17,101 bases of DNA from Anaerolineales bacterium UBA4823 (lineage in GTDB: Bacteria > Chloroflexota > Anaerolineae > Anaerolineales > UBA4823), in contig DHFN01000260.1 in assembly GCA_002402275.1 (NCBI GenBank), positions 1-17,101 on the forward strand, read 5' to 3'. The translations under genes and the position numbers were made by a program. Below are positions 1-7,531 of this stretch, piece after piece. Numbering within the stretch: the first letter of the stretch is position 1; every line of letters begins with the position of its first letter. The notes under the pieces were generated by a model, which did no database searches, was not told the origin of the DNA, and worked only from the letters and a program-made list of their open reading frames with translations.

Positions 1-226
1 GGAATTAACCCGCGATTTACCCAACCTCTTTGCTGCCGAGGGCGGTTCAACCAGTGATGTCGCCGGAACTATCGCCCAGGGTTATATAGAAATGTCCAAT
101 GCGAATCCCACCCAATTAATGACTCAAATGGTCTCGGTTACCCGGGCTTATGAAGCAGCCCAAAAAATGGTGCAAACTCAGGATGAGTTACTAGGAAAAA
201 CGATCAGCACTTTAGGTTCGGTATAA
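1..226 (+). CDS. Flagellar rod protein, FlgF/FlhO type (3' end only)
   Basis: This is the last 74 codons of a flagellar rod/hook-family protein. The gene begins before the window, and its frame starts at base 2. The C-terminal helix has the family pattern: YIEMSNANPTQLMTQM followed by SVTRAYEAAQKMVQTQDELL. Axial proteins of this family use this segment for coiled-coil packing in the rod. The ending, LLGKTISTLGSV, looks more like FlgF or Bacillus FlhO than FlgG, and the next gene is a good FlgG, so I infer the FlgF/FlhO role (proximal rod-side protein). The stop is 17 bases before the flgG start, so the two are probably co-transcribed. The missing N-terminus prevents a firm assignment. Confidence 0.8.
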   Translation, partial: ELTRDLPNLFAAEGGSTSDVAGTIAQGYIEMSNANPTQLMTQMVSVTRAYEAAQKMVQTQDELLGKTISTLGSV

Positions 227-243
227 TTTTTAGGTAGGTGAAT

Positions 244-984
244 ATGAGTTCAAATATTAATCAAATCCTCAATATCAGCCGGAGCGGAATGCTGGCACGC
301 ATGAATGACCTTGATTTGGTCAGCCATAACCTCGCGAATATCAACACCAACGGGTTTAAAACTAGCCGCTCAAATTTCCAAGAAATGCTCAATCAACGTT
401 TATATAATGGCGTTCAATTGCGGGCTACTCAACATTTCATGGATCAAGGAGCATTAAAACAAACTTCCAATTCTTTGGATCTGGCTATCAATGGCGAAGG
501 CTTTTTTAGTGTCACTTTGCCTGATGGGCGCATCGCCTATACCCGCGATGGCGAATTCAATTTAGATGCCAATCATCGTCTGGTCAATGTAAATGGTTTC
601 CCATTAGTGTGGGATGGGAGTATTCCGGAAGATACAGAAGAGGTCAATATTGAGTCAGACGGTTCTGTGATGGTTTTGCAGAACGGAAGCTGGAATCAAG
701 CTGGCACGATCCAGCTGAACCGTTTCCCGAATGCCAATGGATTGCTAGGAAGCGGAGATAATTTATGGATGGAGACCCCCGTCTCTGGTGCAGCGATTGC
801 TGGATCGCCTAATTCAGAAGGATTTGGAGAAATCAAAAATCACACCCTAGAACAATCGAATGTCAACATTGCAAATGAAATGAGCCAAATGATCCTATTG
901 CAACGTTCGTTTGACTTATCTTTGCGAACTTTTCAGGCAACAGATCAAATGTTTGATGAGGCAATCCAATTACGCCGGATTTAA
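244..984 (+). CDS. flgG: Flagellar basal-body rod protein FlgG
   Basis: This is the distal rod subunit, which forms the drive shaft between the proximal rod and the hook. The N-terminus carries the flagellar rod motif (DLVSHNLANINTNGFK). The middle has the FlgG-type block LDLAINGEGFFSV and YTRDGEFNLD. The C-terminal helix is LEQSNVNIANEMSQMILLQRSFD. At 246 residues it is close to the usual FlgG length of about 260. A GTG at 238 is in frame, but ATG at 244 is preferred because AGGT at 232-235 sits about 8 bases upstream of it. It follows a FlgF/FlhO-like gene and precedes flgM, with no flgA, flgH or flgI between. Its stop codon lies within the -35 element of the next promoter. Confidence 0.88.
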   Translation: MSSNINQILNISRSGMLARMNDLDLVSHNLANINTNGFKTSRSNFQEMLNQRLYNGVQLRATQHFMDQGALKQTSNSLDLAINGEGFFSVTLPDGRIAYTRDGEFNLDANHRLVNVNGFPLVWDGSIPEDTEEVNIESDGSVMVLQNGSWNQAGTIQLNRFPNANGLLGSGDNLWMETPVSGAAIAGSPNSEGFGEIKNHTLEQSNVNIANEMSQMILLQRSFDLSLRTFQATDQMFDEAIQLRRI

Positions 985-1007
985 GTTTTAGGCGCTCGTG
1001 CCGATAA
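981..1007 (+). promoter_or_regulatory. Sigma-28 (FliA/SigD) promoter for flgM
   Basis: The -35 element TTAAGTTT (981-988) is followed by 11 bases and then the -10 element GCCGATAA (1000-1007). The enterobacterial sigma-28 consensus is TAAAGTTT-N11-GCCGATAA, so 15 of 16 defined bases match and the spacing is exact. The -35 overlaps the flgG stop codon (982-984). Transcription should start near 1014-1016, about 57 bases before the flgM ATG. The site separates the rod genes from a late unit, flgM-flgN-flgK-flgL-csrA. This is sequence-based only, but the match and its position are strong. Confidence 0.87.
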
Positions 1008-1071
1008 CTAATTAGGGTAAATAACAACCTTCGTCGTTCAAATATTTGATTTAGATTAGCAGGAGTTAGAA

Positions 1072-1371
1072 ATGAAAGTAGAACAATCTCAAAATAATCG
1101 GATTATCCAAAAACAAACCGAGGGCATGAATCCTATCGAACGGAATGGGAAGGCATCAGAAAACGAACGCTCAGAGAAGTTAGCAAATAAAGATCTGGCC
1201 TCCCTATCCGAACATGCCAAAATTCTAGCCAAAGCTTCTACAAGCTTACAGGAACAACCAGAAATTCGCTCGGAGAAAGTAAATGCATTACGCGAGCAAA
1301 TCAATAATGGGCTTTATCAAATCCCGGTTGATCAGCTCGCTTCGATTCTCTTAAAGGGCTTGCAATCCTAA
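1072..1371 (+). CDS. flgM: Anti-sigma-28 factor FlgM
   Basis: FlgM binds and holds sigma-28 inactive until the hook is finished, then is secreted through the flagellar export channel, releasing late gene expression. The protein is 99 residues. The N-terminal half is polar and low in complexity, as expected of a mostly unfolded secreted protein. The conserved sigma-binding part is at the C-terminus: EIRSEKVNALREQINNG and YQIPVDQLASILL (about 64-95). An AGGAG ribosome site lies 7 bases before the ATG. The near-consensus sigma-28 promoter just upstream means FlgM probably represses its own synthesis through sigma-28, as in enterobacteria. flgN follows 28 bases later, the same order as enterobacterial flgMN. 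Confidence 0.9.
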   Translation: MKVEQSQNNRIIQKQTEGMNPIERNGKASENERSEKLANKDLASLSEHAKILAKASTSLQEQPEIRSEKVNALREQINNGLYQIPVDQLASILLKGLQS

Positions 1372-1399
1372 ATCTAGTCCCTAGGAAGGTTAACGACGA

Positions 1400-1912
1400 A
1401 TGGATGATATCTATACCCTGGTAAATACATTAGAAGACCTACTTGTTCAGGAATTTCGTACCTGCCAAACGATTCATCAGCTCACAAAAGAGGAGCGTTC
1501 AGCAATTGCAAAAAATGACTTGAATACCCTTTCATCTATTGTTGAACAAAAAGAGGTCATGCTGGATGAATTAGGGCAAATTGAAGATCGAAGACGGATG
1601 ACCGTCCAAAATCTGGGAAATGAAGTCGGTTTGAAAACTTCCTCCCCTACGATTGCCGAGATATCGCAATGTTTGGCATCCGATATCGGTTATCGGATAA
1701 ACCGTCTTCGAGAAGGAATTGCCGCCCTGGCAGATGATATAAAAATTATGAATAGTGGAAATCGTGCTCTGGCGGTCATCGCTCTGGAAAGAATAGACGC
1801 ACTCCAGAGCATAATCCTAGATACTGTTCAACCCTCCTTAATTTATGATTATCCTGGAAGTCGTTCCAAATCAAATCAGGATGCTGTCTGGGATTTGGAA
1901 CAAAAAGTATAA
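1400..1912 (+). CDS. flgN: Flagellar export chaperone FlgN
   Basis: FlgN-family proteins are cytoplasmic chaperones that bind the C-termini of FlgK and FlgL and deliver them to the export gate. This 170-residue protein is largely helical, with heptad-like stretches (LEDLLVQEFRTCQTIHQL; VEQKEVMLDELGQIEDRR) typical of the FlgN family, and it has no signal peptide. Its position between flgM and flgK, the gene of its expected client, supports the call more than the primary sequence does, because FlgN diverges quickly. The ribosome site AGGAAGG is about 10 bases before the ATG. The stop codon is 9 bases before the flgK start and touches the flgK Shine-Dalgarno sequence, so translation is probably coupled. 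Confidence 0.83.
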   Translation: MDDIYTLVNTLEDLLVQEFRTCQTIHQLTKEERSAIAKNDLNTLSSIVEQKEVMLDELGQIEDRRRMTVQNLGNEVGLKTSSPTIAEISQCLASDIGYRINRLREGIAALADDIKIMNSGNRALAVIALERIDALQSIILDTVQPSLIYDYPGSRSKSNQDAVWDLEQKV

Positions 1913-1921
1913 GGAGGAATT

Positions 1922-3328
1922 ATGTCGAATTTATTACAAGGACTCAACACAGCCTTAAGTTCATTGCTCAGCCAACAACTAGCTATACAAATCACAGAGC
2001 ATAACGTTGCCAATGCATCAACACTTGGCTATCGCCGCCAAGAAGCAATGATGGTTCCTGGAATCCCATATACTTCACCCTCCCTGCGCGGACAAGTCAC
2101 TCCGGGACAAATTGGGAGTGGGGTGGTTGTCAATAGAATTCGGCAATATAATCTGGAATTCTTCGATGACCGCTACCGCCGCACCCTTGCGGATAGTAAA
2201 AATTGGGACATGCAAGCCAGTGTGTTAAAACAAGTTGAAGCAAGCCTATCTGAAACAAGCGATGACGGTTTGGTAGCTAAATTGGATACATTCTGGAATA
2301 GCTGGCAGAGCTTGAGTGATGATCCTTCGAATGTAGCTTTAAGATCGAATTTATTGGAAGAAGGAAATTCCCTAGCAATGGCTATCCGTTGGCGCTATTC
2401 TTCTTTGACAAAAACCCAGCAGGACCAGAATTTAACGATTCTGGAACGAGTGGATGAAATCAATTCATTAGCGACACAAATCGCCCATATCAATGTTGAA
2501 ATTGTATCCGTCAAAGCAGCTGGAAATCAACCAAACGACTTAATAGACCAACGGGATCAAATGATTAACCGGTTAGCTGAGATCAGCGGAGCTACCGCGA
2601 GTATCCAAGACAATGGAGAAGCAATTGTTTCAATCGGTGGGCACGGGTTAGTAGTTGGCGCGACCACATTTAAATTAAATACCACCAGTGGAAACCTTTC
2701 CACCATTTATTGGGAAGCAGATCATCAAAATTTAACCATCAACCGGGGCGAGTTAGCTGGATTATTTAAAGTACGGGATGAGGTCATTCCTAATATCATT
2801 AACAACTTGAATGAGTTAGCCGGAAATTTAGTCTCAGCGGTTAATTCGCTTCACAGCCAGGGCTATGCTTTGGATGGTTCCACCACCCATCTTAATTTTT
2901 TCGACCCAGATGCAACGACTGCAGCAGATATTCACCTTTCTAGTGATGTAGAGGATCACCCCGAGAAAATTGCAGCGGCTGAGACTGAAGATTCTCCTGG
3001 AGATGGGAACATGGCTGTTAAAATCGCTCAAATCCGTGATCAAGCCATCATGGCCTCCAGTCAGGAAACAATTAGTCAATACTATACTCGCAAGGTTGCA
3101 GAATTGGGTATTACGATATCACATGCTGAAACTTATGCCAGTGATCGTCAAACTGTTGCGGACTCATTAAATCAATTGCAAGAGGCAGTATCCGGAGTTA
3201 ATCTAGATGAAGAAGCAGCCAATATGATTCGTTATCAGCGTGCTTACGAAGCTTCAGCCCGGATGATCACCGCCATTGATGAAATGCTGAACACCCTGAT
3301 TAATGGCATGGGATTAGTTGGACGATAA
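1922..3328 (+). CDS. flgK: Flagellar hook-associated protein 1 (FlgK)
   Basis: FlgK is the first of two junction proteins between hook and filament and is exported through the flagellar type III system. At 468 residues it is shorter than Salmonella FlgK (about 550) but within the family range. The N-terminus carries the axial motif (ITEHNVANASTLGYRRQ, about 23-39) with an HNVANAST core. The middle has the FlgK-type DLIDQRDQMINRLAEISG segment (about 201-218). The C-terminal helix is NMIRYQRAYEASARMI followed by TAIDEMLNTLINGMG. A strong ribosome site, AAGGAGG, lies 4-5 bases before the ATG and overlaps the end of flgN. Its neighbours are its likely chaperone FlgN and its partner FlgL. Confidence 0.93.
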   Translation: MSNLLQGLNTALSSLLSQQLAIQITEHNVANASTLGYRRQEAMMVPGIPYTSPSLRGQVTPGQIGSGVVVNRIRQYNLEFFDDRYRRTLADSKNWDMQASVLKQVEASLSETSDDGLVAKLDTFWNSWQSLSDDPSNVALRSNLLEEGNSLAMAIRWRYSSLTKTQQDQNLTILERVDEINSLATQIAHINVEIVSVKAAGNQPNDLIDQRDQMINRLAEISGATASIQDNGEAIVSIGGHGLVVGATTFKLNTTSGNLSTIYWEADHQNLTINRGELAGLFKVRDEVIPNIINNLNELAGNLVSAVNSLHSQGYALDGSTTHLNFFDPDATTAADIHLSSDVEDHPEKIAAAETEDSPGDGNMAVKIAQIRDQAIMASSQETISQYYTRKVAELGITISHAETYASDRQTVADSLNQLQEAVSGVNLDEEAANMIRYQRAYEASARMITAIDEMLNTLINGMGLVGR

Positions 3329-3360
3329 TCCATCGTTAGAAGCAAAATGAAAGGAGTCAA

Positions 3361-4263
3361 ATGCGGATCACTCAACAGCTGATGACAGATAATGCCATCA
3401 AATACATGAACGAAAATCTAAACCGACTTTATGATCTCCAAGAAAGGGCTGCATCCGGTAAAGAATTTCAAAGACCTTCAGATAGCCCGAGTGGATTTGT
3501 AGCCTCTTTTAATCTCCGGTCAACTTTATCAGCTTCTACGGCTTACTTAGACACGATTGCAAATACCGATAGTTGGATGACCACCACTGATTTTTCATTA
3601 AATCAAGCAGTCCAATTAGCAAAGAGAGCAATTACTCTTACTCAACAAGGCGCGACAGATACGGTGGGTGATGACCAACGGAGTGCTTATGCTGCTGAAT
3701 TAGATATCATCCTTCAACAAGTTGTCAACGTTGCCAATTCTACCCATGAAGGAAAATATATTTTCGCAGGTTTCAAAACTCAGAATCCACCCTTCACTTT
3801 AGTAGATAGTGATTCCGATGGAAAATACGACAGTGTCAGTAATACTGGCGGTATAGACGAGACGATAACTCGCATTCTTAGCCCTGGAGTTTCCGTTTCA
3901 TTAAATACAGATGGTCAATCTACCTTTTCGCCATTATTCCAGGCAATCATTTCGGCTCGAGATGCTCTACAATCGAACGTTATCACTCAAATTCAATCTG
4001 CTCTTACTCCCCTCGAAGATGCTCTTCAGAAAGTGAATGAATCCATGACCACGAATGGTGCCCGTCAAAAACAAGTTCGTTTAGCAAAAGACCGCGTAGA
4101 AAAAGCCCAAGTTGAGCTAAAAAGTATGCTTTCGGCAAAAGAAGATGTCAATATGACGGAAGCACTTTCGTATTTACAACAACAACAAACGATCTACCAA
4201 ATGGTTCTAGAAGTTGGTCAAAGGGCAATCTCAGCCATGAGCCTATTTGATTTACTGAGTTAG
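3361..4263 (+). CDS. flgL: Flagellar hook-associated protein 3 (FlgL)
   Basis: FlgL is the second junction protein, sitting between FlgK and the flagellin filament. It is 300 residues long with flagellin-like ends. The N-terminal helix starts MRITQQLMTDNAIKYMNENL and is followed by ERAASGKEFQRPSDSPSG, the typical flagellin/FlgL turn. The C-terminal helix includes MTEALSYLQQQQTIYQMVLE. The central FlgL signature NSTHEGKYIFAGFKT is at about 126-140. Directly after it, residues 149-157 read DSDSDGKYD, a D-x-D-x-D-G pattern like a calcium-binding loop; whether it binds metal is unknown. The ribosome site AAAGGAG is 4 bases before the ATG. csrA follows after 13 bases. Confidence 0.92.
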   Translation: MRITQQLMTDNAIKYMNENLNRLYDLQERAASGKEFQRPSDSPSGFVASFNLRSTLSASTAYLDTIANTDSWMTTTDFSLNQAVQLAKRAITLTQQGATDTVGDDQRSAYAAELDIILQQVVNVANSTHEGKYIFAGFKTQNPPFTLVDSDSDGKYDSVSNTGGIDETITRILSPGVSVSLNTDGQSTFSPLFQAIISARDALQSNVITQIQSALTPLEDALQKVNESMTTNGARQKQVRLAKDRVEKAQVELKSMLSAKEDVNMTEALSYLQQQQTIYQMVLEVGQRAISAMSLFDLLS

Positions 4264-4276
4264 AAGGGTTATCTTT

Positions 4277-4543
4277 ATGTTAATCCTAACCCGTAAACAA
4301 AATGAAAGCCTAGTTATAGATGACCAAATCGTGGTAACGATCTTGGATATCGAAGGGGAGAGGGTAAAAATTGGAATATCAGCCCCCAGGGAAATTACCA
4401 TTCACCGGAAAGAATTGTGGGATGCTATCAATGAACAAAGCAAAATCGCAGAGTCTCTCGCCCAAGAAACCAATCAAGATAATCTAGAAGAATTGCGAAA
4501 ATTTCTAGCTTTGGAAGTTTCAGAAGAAACTAAACCAGCCTAA
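4277..4543 (+). CDS. csrA: RNA-binding translational regulator CsrA
   Basis: CsrA is a small dimeric protein that binds GGA motifs in mRNA leaders, often blocking ribosome binding; in Bacillus it represses flagellin translation. Residues 1-47 match the core fold: MLILTRKQNESLVIDD, VVTILDIEGERVKIGISAP and REITIHRKEL, with the RNA-contacting arginine at position 44. At 88 residues it is longer than E. coli CsrA (61) and Bacillus CsrA (74), with an acidic helical tail rich in Glu and Gln after about residue 60. It is the last gene of the block, after flgL. In many Bacillota fliW, encoding the CsrA antagonist, sits next to csrA, but no fliW is visible in this window. An AAGGG ribosome site lies 8 bases before the ATG. 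Confidence 0.94.
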   Translation: MLILTRKQNESLVIDDQIVVTILDIEGERVKIGISAPREITIHRKELWDAINEQSKIAESLAQETNQDNLEELRKFLALEVSEETKPA

Positions 4544-4547
4544 CTCT

Positions 4548-4856
4548 CTATTCCAATTTTTGGTTGATTCGATAAATATAAGCCAATACCTCGGCGACCA
4601 ATGCATATAATTCAGGGGGAATCGGGTCGCCCACGGTCACACCAGCTAAAGCTTCTGCTAAGATTGGATCTTCTCGGATCGGAATTCCATTCGCTTTTGC
4701 TAATTCAATAATTTGTTGGGCAATTAAACCTTTTCCAGTGGCTAACACAACCGGAGCTTCATCTTTCTTTGGATCGTAACCTAAAGCACTTGCCTTGGTA
4801 ACCTTTTGAGGGTCTAGATAACCTGTATTCTTTAGTAGAAATCGTTTATTCTCCAC
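4548..4856 (-). CDS. Stand-alone FlhB C-terminal domain protein (FhlX/YlqH type)
   Basis: The protein corresponds to the cytoplasmic C-terminal domain of FlhB, the export-gate component that switches substrate class. Visible family landmarks are KASALGYDPKKDEAPVVLAT, GLIAQQIIELAKANGIPIRE, LAEALAGVTVGDPIP and PELYALVAEVLAYIYRI. It lacks membrane helices and the NPTH self-cleavage loop, starting roughly where cleaved FlhB would. Such stand-alone copies are known as FhlX, or YlqH in Bacillus. I chose GTG at 4856 because GGGAG lies 6 bases upstream and the start falls one base after the previous stop. An ATG at 4913 in the same frame would give 121 residues but overlap the FliK-like gene by 56 bases. 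It is the last gene of the minus-strand block. Confidence 0.85.
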   Translation of the reverse strand: MENKRFLLKNTGYLDPQKVTKASALGYDPKKDEAPVVLATGKGLIAQQIIELAKANGIPIREDPILAEALAGVTVGDPIPPELYALVAEVLAYIYRINQKLE

Positions 4857-4857
4857 C

Positions 4858-6264
4858 TTAGACTCCCAATCGAACCTCACCCCAATTTTTCGATCCACCC
4901 TCTCCAAAACCATTGAACTTAACCATTTCAGCCATCTCGCAGCGCGCGGTTTGGACCTGATATCCCATGGCGTTTATTCCTGCAGTAAGAGCCGAGATTT
5001 CTTCTTTTGCTTTTTCCAATAATGTCACATCGTTTGCCCGTACATTAACTCCCACTTTTTGATGAGCCAAACTTACATCCACCTCAAGAATCCCCAATTC
5101 CAACTCTACTTGTACTATAAAACGAGTATGTTTTGCTTCGATTCGTAAAGGAGCTTCATCGGGTAAATAAGCAATCCGAATACTTGCCTGTGAAGGACTC
5201 CTTTGGTTAGCTGCTGGAGGAATGTTGACATTCGTATTTAAGGGGATATTTAGGTGAAACCATAGACTCTTTGGGTTATTTGGTTCACTCTGTATATTTA
5301 AGAATTGAATAAATCGGAGTGTGTCAAGAAACTCTTCAATATTTTGAACGATGCGAGAAGAGACATTTTCAGCTCGTGCTTGATTATAGAAAGTCAGCAA
5401 AGTGATTAATCCCTGATCAAGTTGATTATTAAATTTTAAAGCAGGGTTTTTGATGATTTCTGCCAGGGCGTGTTCAATAGTTTGACGATATATCTTGATA
5501 ATCCATTCTAGCTGGTGGATCAAATTCGTCTGAGGTTCAGTTAAGTCTACAAGAAAAGATTTAATAAATGCTAGAGAGGCTTGAGCTAATTCAACATTTT
5601 GATTCCCTTGATTAGCCATAATATATTTTCTGAGATCACTTAATAATTCCTGGATCACTTTTCCGATATCGGGAAATTGCTGAACAAAATATTGAATAGC
5701 CTGAGGAGATAGATTTAATCCTTCCGCAATAAAAAAAACTGCCATTTGGGCTTCTTTTTCACCCCAAGCTGGCACTTGTTCCAAAGTATGGTTTAGTTGA
5801 TTTATGATAGATGCATCAACCGGTAAACCATGTTCCAGGACTGCCCGGGCAAGAATTATGTTTGATCCATTAACGGGTAAACCAGCTTGTTGTAGTAATG
5901 CTGCGATGAGATTATCAATCTGTTGGGTAGTAAGATTTTGTAAATTAGCAGCTTGCGGAAGTAATTGCAATGTTATTATAGATGAAGAAGCATCCTTCAC
6001 TACAAATTGAGACATTCGTCTTTCAATCAATTGGGCTGCTTGTTCAGACGAAGTGAGACGGGCGACGATTTGAACACCGTTTACAGATAAAACCACCCGG
6101 TCACCAGATACTTGAACGACCTCCGCGGCAATCCGTTGGTTCATTCGCAGAACTAAATCCGATTCATCATGCCTGTGTACAATTGCAATCGGTGCTGGGC
6201 CGCTAATATCCATGCCCATAAACCTTTCTGGATCAGAGCTGATGGGAAAACCCCACCAGCTCAT
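4858..6264 (-). CDS. FliK-like protein with hook-length-control C-domain (YlqG-like)
   Basis: This 468-residue protein is of uncertain function. Residues about 40-105 form a small beta-rich block (MNQRIAAEVVQVSGDRVVLS, then VNGVQIVARL and SIITLQLLP) like the N-terminal region of FliK-like proteins. A long helical middle part contains LPVNGSNIILARAVLEHGLP. The C-terminal region (about 360-440) resembles the FliK Flg_hook fold: VQVELELGILEVDVSL, KVGVNVRAND, and an amphipathic helix before MGYQVQTARCE. There is no signal peptide. The true fliK lies upstream at 8242, so this is a second FliK-like gene. It sits directly before the FlhB C-domain gene, like ylqG-ylqH in Bacillus. The ribosome site before 6264 is weak; ATG codons at 6219 and 6213 follow an AAAGG and are alternatives. 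Confidence 0.7.
   Translation of the reverse strand: MSWWGFPISSDPERFMGMDISGPAPIAIVHRHDESDLVLRMNQRIAAEVVQVSGDRVVLSVNGVQIVARLTSSEQAAQLIERRMSQFVVKDASSSIITLQLLPQAANLQNLTTQQIDNLIAALLQQAGLPVNGSNIILARAVLEHGLPVDASIINQLNHTLEQVPAWGEKEAQMAVFFIAEGLNLSPQAIQYFVQQFPDIGKVIQELLSDLRKYIMANQGNQNVELAQASLAFIKSFLVDLTEPQTNLIHQLEWIIKIYRQTIEHALAEIIKNPALKFNNQLDQGLITLLTFYNQARAENVSSRIVQNIEEFLDTLRFIQFLNIQSEPNNPKSLWFHLNIPLNTNVNIPPAANQRSPSQASIRIAYLPDEAPLRIEAKHTRFIVQVELELGILEVDVSLAHQKVGVNVRANDVTLLEKAKEEISALTAGINAMGYQVQTARCEMAEMVKFNGFGEGGSKNWGEVRLGV
4863..4867 (-). promoter_or_regulatory. Ribosome binding site deciding the FhlX-type GTG start
   Basis: On the minus strand GGGAG lies six bases before the GTG at 4856, inside the last codons of the upstream FliK-like gene. 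This favours the 102-residue product over the longer form starting at 4913. Translation is probably coupled to the gene before it. Confidence 0.55.
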
Positions 6265-6278
6265 TCCAATTCTTCAGT

Positions 6279-7508
6279 CTAACGCTTCAAGTTCACTAAT
6301 TCCAAAAGCATTTCATCCGAGGTAGTAATTACCCTGGATGATGCTTGGAAACCTCTTTGAGCAATGATCATATTCGTAAATTCTTGACCTAAATCCACGT
6401 TGGATCCTTCTAGGTAACCTGCTGCTAGGGTCCCCCGTGCACCCGTTCCCGCGGCACCGACAGCAGCATCTCCTGAGTTAGAACCCACCATGAACATGTT
6501 ATTGCCTATCCGCTCTAACCCGCTTGGGTTTACAAAAGCAGCTACGGCTAATTGTCCAATCAATCGTTGCATCCCATTAGAATAAACGCCATAAATCTCA
6601 CCGGATTGGGGAGTGACGAAAAAGGAAGAAAAACTTCCGGCAGCTAAACCATCTTGAAAGGTCATGGATAAATCGGTATCAGCTGCTAACTGAGTCAATC
6701 GGGATAAATCCAGAGTCACATCAAAATCCGCTGCTCCACCGCTGTGAGAGGCAGTGATGCTGATGGTGCCAGAAGACGTCTGCGACTGACCATTCGAATC
6801 AAAACTTACTGTACCGGTTCCAGAAACATCCGTTCCAGTTGCTGTCCAAGTCCATTCATTGGTGGTTTTATCGGTTAATTCAAAGTTTACAATTACAGAA
6901 TGTAAATCGCCTAATGAATCATAAACTCCTAGCGTGACCGGATAGGTATATCCTTCAGCCTGTGAAGAATCAAGATTCCCAAATAAAGTAGAATTCGCGG
7001 TTTGTTGAGCTAAGGTAGCTCCTAAGGGTAACTGTAATTCGGTAATTGGTCCACCAGAATCGACCGATGCTACATTATCAACAACACTTGCCATCCATCC
7101 TTGGATACGGCCTCCGGTTGAACCATTTACTAAATATCCTTCCGAATCAATTTCTAACGAACCATCTCTGGAATAGATATTTGTTACTCCATTATTATAG
7201 ATAAAAAACCCATCCCCTTGAATTGCGATGTCAGTATTCCGGTTGGTATTCTGCAGCATCCCTTGAGTGAAATTCGGGGAAATCGAACCTAAACGGACAC
7301 CTAATCCGATTTGGGCAGGATTAATTCCGCCTAAATTATCGGTCGGTCCAGCCCCATTCCACAAGGTCTGGGAAAACTGATCTTGAAAAGTCACCCTGCT
7401 CGATTTATATCCATAAGTATTGACATTCGCAAGGTTATTTGCCACTACATCCATATAGGTCTGGTGTAGGTTTAATGCACTGATTGCCGAAAACATTGAA
7501 CGTAACAT
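6279..7508 (-). CDS. flgE: Flagellar hook protein FlgE
   Basis: FlgE is the subunit of the curved hook joining rod and filament, exported through the flagellar channel. It is 409 residues, near Salmonella FlgE (403) and much longer than Bacillus FlgE (264), so it keeps a full outer domain. The N-terminal motif is VVANNLANVNTYGYK (21-35). FlgE-type middle blocks are IGLGVRLGSISPNFTQG (67-83) and DIAIQGDGFF (93-102). The D2-like part has TLGVYDSLGDLHSVIVNFEL (192-211). The C-terminal helix holds LEGSNVDLGQEFTNMIIAQR and SDEMLLELVNLKR. AGGAGG lies 7 bases before the ATG, and a strong hairpin lies in the leader, so translational control is possible. It follows flgD and the TIGR02530-type gene. 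Confidence 0.94.
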   Translation of the reverse strand: MLRSMFSAISALNLHQTYMDVVANNLANVNTYGYKSSRVTFQDQFSQTLWNGAGPTDNLGGINPAQIGLGVRLGSISPNFTQGMLQNTNRNTDIAIQGDGFFIYNNGVTNIYSRDGSLEIDSEGYLVNGSTGGRIQGWMASVVDNVASVDSGGPITELQLPLGATLAQQTANSTLFGNLDSSQAEGYTYPVTLGVYDSLGDLHSVIVNFELTDKTTNEWTWTATGTDVSGTGTVSFDSNGQSQTSSGTISITASHSGGAADFDVTLDLSRLTQLAADTDLSMTFQDGLAAGSFSSFFVTPQSGEIYGVYSNGMQRLIGQLAVAAFVNPSGLERIGNNMFMVGSNSGDAAVGAAGTGARGTLAAGYLEGSNVDLGQEFTNMIIAQRGFQASSRVITTSDEMLLELVNLKR

Positions 7509-7531
7509 ATTTTGCCTCCTGAAAATGAAAT

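Noticed and set aside
281..297. TGGCACG sequences near 283 and 704, like a sigma-54 -24 element
   Set aside because: No TTGC follows at the required spacing, and both lie inside flgG.
4565..4576. TTCGATAA, resembling a sigma-28 -10 element
   Set aside because: There is no TAAA-type -35 at the right distance, and it falls within the FlhB-domain gene. A similar site at 8246 fails for the same reason.
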